Positions 33,501 through 53,763 of a DNA stretch of 64,000 nucleotides are shown here, piece by piece. Every line of letters begins with the position of its first letter. Positions within the stretch are counted from its first letter, which is position 1. The notes under the pieces are model-generated. The model ran no database searches and was not told the origin of the DNA. It saw only the letters and a program-made list of their open reading frames with translations. Made by a program: the position numbers and the translations under genes. Origin of the DNA: JAXLYE01 sp046351595 (GTDB lineage: Bacteria; Myxococcota_A; Polyangia; Palsa-1104; JAEUJZ01); contig JAXLYE010000012.1 of assembly GCA_046351595.1 (NCBI GenBank), positions 57,522-121,521 of the forward strand, written 5' to 3'.

Positions 33501-33742
33501 CGGACCCGAACGAGGTGAGCGCCCGCATGGAGCAGAGCCTGCGCGCCTTCGCAGACGGAGAGCTGGTCCTGGACGCCGCGCAGACCTACCTGGCCTGGGC
33601 CGAGTGTGACAAGCTGCGCGGGGATCTGGAGGCCGCGTCGCAGCACGCGGACGAGGCCCGCCGTCGCCTGGTCAGCGGCGGCTGTGAGCGGGCGCTGCGC
33701 GAGCTGGCGTCGCGGCTGCCGCAGCTCTCGGGCGCCACCTAG
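30569..33742 (+). CDS. 5'-truncated Ser/Thr kinase fused to a large ATPase and TPR region
   Basis: The frame becomes kinase-like only from about 30720 (SDLKPSNVLVVRNEVKLLDFG), with DFG, an APE-like MAPELLKG and a C-lobe. The Gly loop, ATP Lys and the His-Arg of the HRD motif are missing; the loop reads IASDLKPSN. The first 50 or so residues look like noncoding translation. After the C-lobe comes an AAA/STAND-type ATPase with Walker A GESGVGKSR and Walker B VIILEDLHWA. About 450 residues of TPR-like helices close the protein, a layout known from PknK/AfsR-type regulators. It ends 60 bases before the PKS genes on the same strand and may regulate them. The kinase is probably inactive; the ATPase and TPR parts look intact. 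Confidence 0.7.
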   Translation: MNESLRATQGEQKLAHEERGRPRCSVPPTSEPGKPARNRSADALSGHFLDERIASDLKPSNVLVVRNEVKLLDFGISAGATEGVTELAGTFDYMAPELLKGAAPTVASDLYAVGVILHQLLTGSLPQERGAAAAWQAGSGTEPLAPQDPDGATLKEAEPVFSLTAALGRLDDLELNPLAEPELEIQVEGALGEVVRRLLHRNPAMRYEDADAVLRELAAAVNLDIPLETSETRESFLRATALIGRETELATLRSALEQAKAGQGGALLLGGESGVGKSRLLSELRTLALVYGCWASEGQAITEGGTYYNEWIPLLRALSLRAELTDAEAAVFKPLVPDIERLLDRTVPDAAAAKPEELQARLTATLRSVLARLTRPAVIILEDLHWARAESLTLLQALLKDIRSLPVLLIGTYRSDESADLPSRLPGHQLLPLSRLDTEAIARLSESMLGEVGRQPELVDYLTRQTEGNVFFLVEIVRSLAEDAGELRRIGQGELPDSVLTAGIGRIIERRIDRIEPGYRPVLDLAATLGRRLDLPVLQQIFPSLPLRPLLLSAANAAVLETQGSDWRFSHDKLREAILRRIEPVRSARLHAELAEALEVCYSGEERERRSAELALHFTQAGHPERALPYYILAGDRAARLGLLSESRAHYRNALAALPPRPSEPAQQRQRIDLLLKLMQNSLVADPLDAQLERVGEAQALLDALAGTAGTPPPAEDRLRQVRLDYYTGRAYYYVGQTAEAIRRYQRVLPLAQEFGDAELTAMPAAVTGMALLVQGHIGKAHQMLCRALGPLRELGNEFEVVRCREYIGLALAMMGRYTEGLAELSAAEARAKELNQPQLLFIARLLRTIAHRAGMDWEAMLDLVVPIGVAVDKLGEKTYGAVAWSLAAWAHAQLGRHEEARTVRTKALGLAAEFNGKYLGADWFAASDAEAALLAGRPEEALTIARGVAERSRAAGLPQSLGIAERAAGAALAQLGADPNEVSARMEQSLRAFADGELVLDAAQTYLAWAECDKLRGDLEAASQHADEARRRLVSGGCERALRELASRLPQLSGAT

Positions 33743-33801
33743 CGCGACGCCGTCAGCTCTGTCCCCCAATGCGCGCAGCGTCGAGCCGGAGCGGGCCGCC
33801 C

Positions 33802-40482
<6,681 letters not shown>

Positions 40483-40528
40483 ACCTCGCGCCCGCGAGCC
40501 GGCTCCCTGAAGGAAGGGCCCGTAGCAG

Positions 40529-46948
<6,420 letters not shown>

Positions 46949-46956
46949 GGGAACCC

Positions 46957-49900
46957 ATGCAGGCACACGAACGACTGGCGCTCTTGCGCGCGCAGGGGAT
47001 CGAGCTGTGGGCGGAGGCGGGCGCGCTGCGCTACCGGGCGCCACACGGCGTCGTGACCGCGCAGCTGCGCGAAGAGCTGCGGCGCCACAAGGCGGACCTC
47101 CTGCCGCTGCTCGAAGGTACGGTCGCGGAGGACGAGGCGCCGATGTCGCTGGGGCAGCGCGCCCTGTACTTCATGAACCGGCTGACGCCGCAGAGCGCGG
47201 CCTACAGCCTGTCGCTGGCGGTGACGCTCCACGGCGCGCTCGACGTGCCGGCGCTGGTCATCGCGCTGGGCCGCCTGTGCGAGCGCCACCCCATGTTGCG
47301 CGCGCGCGTGCTCAGCGAGGACGTCAGCCAGGCCGCGAGCCCGCGCTTCCGATTCGACCGCCCGCCCCTGGTGCTGCAGGAGGTCGACGCCACGAGCTGG
47401 AGCCCCGCGGAGCTGCGCGCCCACGTCGAGTCCGAGGCCAGCCGCCCGTTCCTGCTCGAGAGCGGGGAGCAGCCGCGCGCGGCGCTTTATACCTGCGGCG
47501 CCGAGCGCCACGTGCTGCACCTGTGCCTGCACCACCTGTTCGCCGACGGCTGGTCCATGCAGGTGCTGCTGCGCGATCTGTCGGCGCTGTACTCTGCGGC
47601 GCGGCAGGGCAGCGGTGCAGCGACCGCGCGCGCCGCGGCCACGCACCACGACTTCGCGCTCGCGCAGGAGCGACGCACAGAAGGTCCCTACGGTGCGGCG
47701 GCCCTCGAGTTCTTCAAGGAGAAGCTCGCCGACATCGTGCCGCTCGAGCTGCCGACCGATCAGCCGCGGCCGCGGCTGCGCAGCGAGCGCGGAGCCCGCG
47801 TCGAGCTGCGCATCGGGACCGAGCTGACGGGCGGGCTGCGGGCGCTCGCGCAGCGCCTCGGAGCCACGCTCGGGACCGTGCTGCTCGCGGCGTGGCAGAC
47901 GCTGCTCGGTCGCTACACCGGTCAGTCGGGGTTCGTGGTCGGCGTGCCCTATCACGGACGGACCGAGGCGCGCTTCGCGGAGCTTGTCTGTTACGCGGTC
48001 AACGTGCTGCCGCTGCGCGCCGAGCTGGCCGACGATCCGCCGTTCGCCGAGCTGGTGGTGCGGCAGTCCGAGCTGTTCGGCCAGACGCTCGCGCACGCCG
48101 ACTACCCGCTGGTGCGCATCGTCGAGGGGCTGCGGCTGGAGCAGGACCCGAGCAGGACGCCGCTGTTCCAGACCAGCTTCGCGTTCGAGAGCCTCCCGGA
48201 CGCGGCGCTGACGCGGGTCGGCCTCGGCGCCGAGGCGACCGCCAAGGCGACAGCCGAAGTGAACGCCGAGCCGACCGCCGAAGTGATGCTCGGCGAGCTG
48301 CGGCTGTCGGCCTTCCCGCACCGCTTCGGCGACGGCCAGCGCGAGCTCGACTGGATCGCGGCCCTGGCCGATGGCGAGCTGCTCGGGCACATCGCCTACA
48401 GCACCGACCTGTTCGAGCACGCGACGATCGAGCGCATGGCGCGCCACCTGCAACAGCTGCTCGCGGCGGTGGTGCGCGCGCCCGAGCAGCGGCTGCGCGC
48501 GCTGCCGCTGCTGCCCGATGACGAGCGGCGCACGGTGCTGCAGACGTTCAACGCCACCGCGGTCGCCTGCGACCTCACGCAGCTCGTGCCGGCGCGCCTG
48601 GGCCAGGCCGCCCGCGCCCACGCGAGCGCGCCCGCGGTCATCACGGACGAGGGCACGCTGCTGTACGCGGAGCTCGATCGCCGCAGCAACCAGCTGGCCC
48701 AGCGGCTGCGCTCTCTGGGTGTCGGGCCCGAGCGCCTGGTCGGGCTGTGCATGCCGCCGTGCCCGGAGCTCCTGGTGGGGCTGTGCGGAATCCTCAAGGC
48801 CGGTGGTACCTACGTGCCGCTGTCTCCGGATCTGCCCGACGAGCGGCTGCGCTGGCTGGCACAGGACAGCGGCATCTTCCCGCTATTGACGGATCCGTCA
48901 ACAAGGCCAAGGCTCCTCCCACTGTTCGGGAACGAGCTGCTGCTGTGCATCGAGGAGCAGGCCCTGTGCGGGCAGCCCGAGGAGCCTCCGGAAGTGGAGC
49001 TCGAACCCGGCACGCTGGCCTACGCGCTCTATACATCTGGATCGACCGGAGAGCCCAAGGCCGCGCTGATCGAGCACGGCGCGCTGCTGAACGAGCTGCT
49101 GTGGCTGCAGCGCGAGCTCGGGTACACGCCGCAGCACACGATGCTGCACCGCACGCCGATCTCGTTCGACCTCTCGGTGTGGGAGCTGCTGCTGCCGCTC
49201 CTGTGCGGCGCGGCGGTGGTGCTGCCGCAGCCGGGCCGTCAGCACGAGCCGCCGTACCTGTCGCGCTTGATCGAGCGCCACGCGGTCGCGGTGGTGCAGT
49301 TCGTACCGTCTCTGCTGCGCATATTCCTGGAGAGCGCGGAGCTCGCACGCTGCGGCTCGGTGCGCCTGCTGGCCGTCGGCGGTGAGGAGCTGCCCGCGGA
49401 GCTCGTCGATCGCTGCCTGGGCGCATTCCCGCGGGCGCAGCTGTACAACCTGTACGGGCCGACGGAGTGCACGATCGCCGCGACCACCTGGCGGTGCGAG
49501 CGCGCAGCGCAGCGGATCCCGATCGGTCGACCGGCCGACAATACGCGCATCTACGTGCTGGATGAGAACGGACAGCCCGTTCCCATCGGCGTGCCGGCAG
49601 AGCTCTACATCGCCGGCCTGCTGGTCGGCCGCGGCTACTTGAACCGCCCGGCGCTGACCGCACAGAGCTTCCGCACAGACCCGTTCGTGGGTGAGCCGGG
49701 CGCGCGCATGTACCGGACCGGCGACCTCGGCCGCTGGCTGCCCGCGGGCGTGCTGCAGTACCTGGGTCGGCGCGACGGCCAGATCAAGCTGCGCGGTCAG
49801 CGCATCGAGCTGGGCGAGATTGAAGCGGCGCTGCGTGCGCACCCGCAGGTCAAGGACTGCGCGGTCGCGCTGCTCAAGCCCGCAGCGGACGCGGAGCTTG

Positions 49901-51732
49901 TCGCTTATGTCGTGCCCAGGCTCAGCGAGCTCCTGGCGCCGGCGCTGCAAGCCGCGCTGCGTCGCCGCCTGCCCGCGGCCTGGGTGCCTTCGCGGTGGGT
50001 GCTTATGACGGAGCTGCCGCGGACGCCCAGCGGCAAGCTCGATCGCAAGCGGCTGCCGCCGCCGGGAGAGCGCGCATCGTCTGCGGTCCATCGCGCCGCG
50101 GCCACGCCGACCGAGCACCACCTGGTGCAGCTCTTCTCCTCGCTGCTCGGCGGGATCACGGTCGGTGTCGATGACAACTTCTTCGCGCTCGGCGGGAGCT
50201 CGCTGCTGGCGCTGCGGCTGCTCGCCCGGCTGGGCGGCGAGCTCGGTGTCGAGCTGCCGCTGCAGGAGGTCTTCACGGCGCCGACCGCGGCCCTGCTGGC
50301 GCAGCGGGTGGACGCTGCGCCGCGGACCCCGCGCGAAGCGATTGACCCCCTGGGGCCGGCCCCGATCCGAGAGCGCGCGGGCCGGGGCACCGCGGCGCCG
50401 CTCTCCGCGGCCCAGACGTTCATGCTCGCGCAGGCGCGGCGGCTGCTCGGGCGGCCGTATCACAACGTCCCGAGGGCAATGTGGCTCCGCGGTGAGCTCG
50501 ATGGCGCGGCGCTGCAGCGCGCTCTGGATGCCCTGGTGGCGCGGCACGAAGAGCTCCGGATGCAGTTCTTCACGGATGCGTCGGGAGCGGACGTGCAGCA
50601 CCCCGCCGCGCCGCTGCCCTGCCCCTTGCGCGAGGTGACCCTGGCCGCGGCGGAACCGGATCCGCGGACCGCTGCCGAGCGGCTGGCCACAGAGGAAGCC
50701 TGCCGCGCCTTCGATCTGCACACGCCCCCGCTGATCCGCGCCGCCGTCTTCCACACAGGTGCCGACGAGCACCTGGTGCTGCTGGTCCTGCACCACATCA
50801 TCAGCGACGGGACGTCGATCGGGATCGTGTGGCACGATCTGGTCCTGCTCTACGAGGCGGAGCGGACCGGAGTTCCGGCCCCGCTGCCGCCGCTGCGCTC
50901 CGGCTTCGTCGATCACGTCCGCAAGACGATGGCTCCCGATTACGCCGCCCGGAGCGCGCGCGACGTCCTGTACTTCCTCGAGCGGCTGGCGGGACTGCCC
51001 GTCCTGCGTCTGCCGCTCGACCACGCGCGCCCGGAGGTCCGGCAGCAGAACGGCAGCTTCCTGGTCGCGGAGCTCGAGGCGGAGCCCTATCGTGCGCTGC
51101 GTGCGCTGACCGCCGCGCGCGGCCTGACGCTGTTCACCGGTGTGCTGGCCGGCCTGGTCGCGCTGATCGTACGCTGGAGCGGCCAGCGCTCGTTCTGTAC
51201 CGGCATTTCCGTCGCCGGGCGCGAGGGCAGCGAGTACCAGAACGTAGTCGGCTGCTTCACCAATACGCTGATCATCCCGGTGCGCGCCGAGGACGATCCG
51301 AGCTTCCTGCGGCTCACGGAGCGGCTCGGCGAGGAGCTGCGCGGAGCGCTGGCCCATGCGACCGCGCCGCTCGCGTCCGTGATCGCAGCGCTGGTGCCTG
51401 CGCCCGTTCCCCAGGTGCCGCCGCTGTTCCAGTTCTTGGTCGCATCCAATCAGACCGATACGCCGACGTGGCCTGGCGGGGTCCGCACCGAGCTCGCCTT
51501 GATCGGCACCGGCATCGTCCGGCGCGACTTCGACGTGTACGTGCAGGAGCGGGGCGACCGCTTGCTCCTGGTGCTCGTCTACGACGTCGCCCTCTTCGAG
51601 CGCCGCACCATCGAGCGCCAGGCCGCGCGGCTGCTGCGCCTCTTCACCGCCGGGGTGGTCGCTCCGCACACGCCGCTGTCCCGCCTCTCTCTCGACGAGG
51701 ACGATGCCGGCGCGGCCCCGGCCGGTCCCTGA
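46957..51732 (+). CDS. NRPS: TubC-like docking, C-A-PCP, terminal C domain
   Basis: This 1591-residue protein adds one amino acid. Residues 1-50 resemble the TubC N-terminal docking domain (LLRAQGIELWAEAGALRYRA). C1: HHLFADG, His192/His193 and Asp197. A domain: YTSGSTGEPK from 692, YGPTE, YRTGDLG and a C-terminal SGKLDR. Residues read by eye at the specificity positions are D-L-W-Q-A-G-L-I-A-K, nearest to Gln-type codes but not a match. PCP: GGSS with Ser1082. C2: HHIISDG from 1279, complete to the end. There is no thioesterase or reductase, so the terminal C domain probably releases the chain by condensation with an amine or alcohol or by cyclisation (inference). ATG 46957 has GAGGG five bases upstream; the GTG at 46945, overlapping the PKS stop, is the alternative start. 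Confidence 0.93.
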   Translation: MQAHERLALLRAQGIELWAEAGALRYRAPHGVVTAQLREELRRHKADLLPLLEGTVAEDEAPMSLGQRALYFMNRLTPQSAAYSLSLAVTLHGALDVPALVIALGRLCERHPMLRARVLSEDVSQAASPRFRFDRPPLVLQEVDATSWSPAELRAHVESEASRPFLLESGEQPRAALYTCGAERHVLHLCLHHLFADGWSMQVLLRDLSALYSAARQGSGAATARAAATHHDFALAQERRTEGPYGAAALEFFKEKLADIVPLELPTDQPRPRLRSERGARVELRIGTELTGGLRALAQRLGATLGTVLLAAWQTLLGRYTGQSGFVVGVPYHGRTEARFAELVCYAVNVLPLRAELADDPPFAELVVRQSELFGQTLAHADYPLVRIVEGLRLEQDPSRTPLFQTSFAFESLPDAALTRVGLGAEATAKATAEVNAEPTAEVMLGELRLSAFPHRFGDGQRELDWIAALADGELLGHIAYSTDLFEHATIERMARHLQQLLAAVVRAPEQRLRALPLLPDDERRTVLQTFNATAVACDLTQLVPARLGQAARAHASAPAVITDEGTLLYAELDRRSNQLAQRLRSLGVGPERLVGLCMPPCPELLVGLCGILKAGGTYVPLSPDLPDERLRWLAQDSGIFPLLTDPSTRPRLLPLFGNELLLCIEEQALCGQPEEPPEVELEPGTLAYALYTSGSTGEPKAALIEHGALLNELLWLQRELGYTPQHTMLHRTPISFDLSVWELLLPLLCGAAVVLPQPGRQHEPPYLSRLIERHAVAVVQFVPSLLRIFLESAELARCGSVRLLAVGGEELPAELVDRCLGAFPRAQLYNLYGPTECTIAATTWRCERAAQRIPIGRPADNTRIYVLDENGQPVPIGVPAELYIAGLLVGRGYLNRPALTAQSFRTDPFVGEPGARMYRTGDLGRWLPAGVLQYLGRRDGQIKLRGQRIELGEIEAALRAHPQVKDCAVALLKPAADAELVAYVVPRLSELLAPALQAALRRRLPAAWVPSRWVLMTELPRTPSGKLDRKRLPPPGERASSAVHRAAATPTEHHLVQLFSSLLGGITVGVDDNFFALGGSSLLALRLLARLGGELGVELPLQEVFTAPTAALLAQRVDAAPRTPREAIDPLGPAPIRERAGRGTAAPLSAAQTFMLAQARRLLGRPYHNVPRAMWLRGELDGAALQRALDALVARHEELRMQFFTDASGADVQHPAAPLPCPLREVTLAAAEPDPRTAAERLATEEACRAFDLHTPPLIRAAVFHTGADEHLVLLVLHHIISDGTSIGIVWHDLVLLYEAERTGVPAPLPPLRSGFVDHVRKTMAPDYAARSARDVLYFLERLAGLPVLRLPLDHARPEVRQQNGSFLVAELEAEPYRALRALTAARGLTLFTGVLAGLVALIVRWSGQRSFCTGISVAGREGSEYQNVVGCFTNTLIIPVRAEDDPSFLRLTERLGEELRGALAHATAPLASVIAALVPAPVPQVPPLFQFLVASNQTDTPTWPGGVRTELALIGTGIVRRDFDVYVQERGDRLLLVLVYDVALFERRTIERQAARLLRLFTAGVVAPHTPLSRLSLDEDDAGAAPAGP

Positions 51733-51816
51733 CCGGATCCGTGCTCTCTCAACCAACAAAAGGGCCCGACGAAGGTTCCCAACGAAGGTTCCTGATCGCC
51801 GCGCGGCTCGGGCCTG

Positions 51817-52623
51817 TTGCCGCGCTGCGCTTCCCTTCCGCAGACCTTCCAGTCCGCCCCGGCACAGCCGCGCTCCGACGGCGGGCTGGCCGCGTTCCTT
51901 ATGCGCTGGGACGGCACGTCGTGGTCGCCGCGGTCGAGCGGGACCACCACGCAGACCCTGCGGGCGCTGTGGGGCAGCAGCCCGAACGACGTCTGGGCCG
52001 TCGGCGACTCGGGCTTTGCCACGCGCTTCAACGGCACGGCGTGGGGCTCGGTCTCGGGCCTGGCCACCAGCTACAACTGGCTCGGCGTCTTCGGCACCTC
52101 CGCCACCAGCGTGTGGGCTATCGGGAGCAGCGGTCAGGTCGCGCGCTACAACGGCACCAACTGGGTCAGCGTCGCGAGCGGTGTGACCGTCAACCTCTAC
52201 GGAATCTGGGGCAGCAGCGACAGCCGCATCTGGGCGGTCGGTGACGGCGCCACCGCGATCCTCTGGAACGGGACCAACTGGTCGACGGTGACCACGGCCA
52301 CCGCACCGTTCTCGTACACCAGCGTCTTCGGCACCGCGGATAACGACGCCTGGCTGGTCGGCTTCTACGGGACGATCCGCCGCTGGAACGGGACGCCGCC
52401 GTGGTCGGACGTCGCGACCGGGGCGCGCACGCTGCTGCGCTCGATCTGGGCCCAGTCGGACACCAGCGTGTGGGCGGTCGGCGACGGCGGCCTCGGCCAG
52501 CGCTGGGACGGCACGAGCTGGTCCGCCATCGATCTGAAGACCTCCGCCAACCTGTATGGAATCAGCGGCACCTCGAACCAGGACATCTGGGCCGTCGGCG
52601 CCAACGGCACCATCCTGCACTAA
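51817..52623 (+). pseudogene. 5'-truncated beta-propeller repeat protein
   Basis: Six repeats of about 40 residues follow one another. Each has a pattern like W-NGT-W, then LxxVWGSSxxDVWAVG. This family of predicted secreted propellers is abundant in myxobacteria. The chain ends normally after a full repeat (VGANGTILH). The N-terminus has no signal peptide, and its first 25 residues look non-native, so the 5' part seems lost. A sister fragment lies at 58365-59009. It could still be translated, so its pseudogene status is an inference. Confidence 0.6.
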
Positions 52624-52813
52624 AACGGAGCCCCCGTCGCCGACCCGGGCGCAATCGTTCCGGCGGCGGTCAAGCCGCTCGCAGATCAGGGAGTTCGAGA
52701 AGGAAGGGTTTGGGAAGAGGAAGAGGGGCCAGAGTCCCGCCGCACCCGCGCAGGATCGGAGGACGGCTCGCCTGGGCCGCCGACCGCCGCTTGGGCGGGA
52801 TCGCGGCGCCGCG

Positions 52814-53566
52814 CTACTTCATCACGCGCTGGTACGAGTTGTAGAAGTCGTCGTTGATGACATAGGCGAGGCCGTCCGTCTTAAGCTCCGTATCTGCGTC
52901 CAGCCTGCGCGCGCGGTAGCTCCAGCCGGCCGGCAGCTTCAGGCGGCTGCCGAGGTTCTCGAGGTCGTCGATGGACAGCTTCGGGTCGGCGATCTGCGCA
53001 TAGGACTGCATCCGGTAGACCTCGCCGCTCGGCGACGTCAGCTCGTACACCAGGTTGCCCGCGCGGTAGGTGTAGACCGTGGTCCGGTGCACCTCGTTCG
53101 GAGTATAGAGCTTGTCCCCCACCGTCCCCTGCCACACCTTGGTCTGCAGCATCCCGACCCGCTTCATCTGGATGCCGCCGAAGTCGGCTACCTGGCCGCT
53201 CGCCGTATCGCCCGCGCCCACCAGCTTGTTGAGCACCCAGTAGCGCGGCCCGTTGAGCTTCACCAGCTTCGCGCCGTACTGCTTCGCCAGCGCCTCGGCA
53301 CTGAGCTTGGCCCACGCCTCCGCCGGGCACTCGTTCAGGCCGAGCGTATTGTAGACCTCGACGTTCAGCTGCAGCCCCTTCTGGAAGACCGGGATCACCT
53401 CGCAGTAGCGCCAGTTCCGCAGATCCTCGGGCAGCGGTGCGGACTGCGTCGGTGTGATCGCCGGCACGGTCTGCATCGCGCTGTGGCAGCCCGTCAGCGC
53501 CGCCCCCTGGATTACGCCCCACAGCAGCAGTCCGTGTCTCCTCATCGCCGATGTCTTGCTTGTCAT
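52814..53566 (-). CDS. Conserved hypothetical lipoprotein
   Basis: The ATG at 53566 has GGAGG four bases upstream and gives 250 residues. The signal peptide ends in an LTGC lipobox (Cys27). The mature part contains NWRYCEVIPVF, then VEVYNTLGLNECP, then LVKLNGPRYWVLNKLV. I have a general memory of this pattern in uncharacterised proteobacterial lipoproteins, but no function is known to me. Two conserved-looking Cys residues in the mature part might form a disulfide. It is downstream of rph with a gap of about 200 bases and may have its own promoter. Confidence 0.7.
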   Translation of the reverse strand: MTSKTSAMRRHGLLLWGVIQGAALTGCHSAMQTVPAITPTQSAPLPEDLRNWRYCEVIPVFQKGLQLNVEVYNTLGLNECPAEAWAKLSAEALAKQYGAKLVKLNGPRYWVLNKLVGAGDTASGQVADFGGIQMKRVGMLQTKVWQGTVGDKLYTPNEVHRTTVYTYRAGNLVYELTSPSGEVYRMQSYAQIADPKLSIDDLENLGSRLKLPAGWSYRARRLDADTELKTDGLAYVINDDFYNSYQRVMK

Positions 53567-53763
53567 CCTGCCTCCGCAAAAGAGGATAAGGGCGAGTGCC
53601 GGGCCGTGCATAAGGGAAAGCGCCTTGTTGCCTGCAGCCTCGAAGATCACGCTGCAGCGGATGGCAGCCGCGTACTGCGGACGTGTGGGAGCAGGCTCCC
53701 AGAGCTCCCGCCGCCGCAAGAATCCGCGTCCGTATCCGTACCTGATCGTTTCCGTGCGGAGGC

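Noticed and set aside
51769..51792. Two copies of ACGAAGGTTCC just after the NRPS stop
   Set aside because: Only two short copies with no promoter or element context; too little to call a repeat element or target-site duplication.
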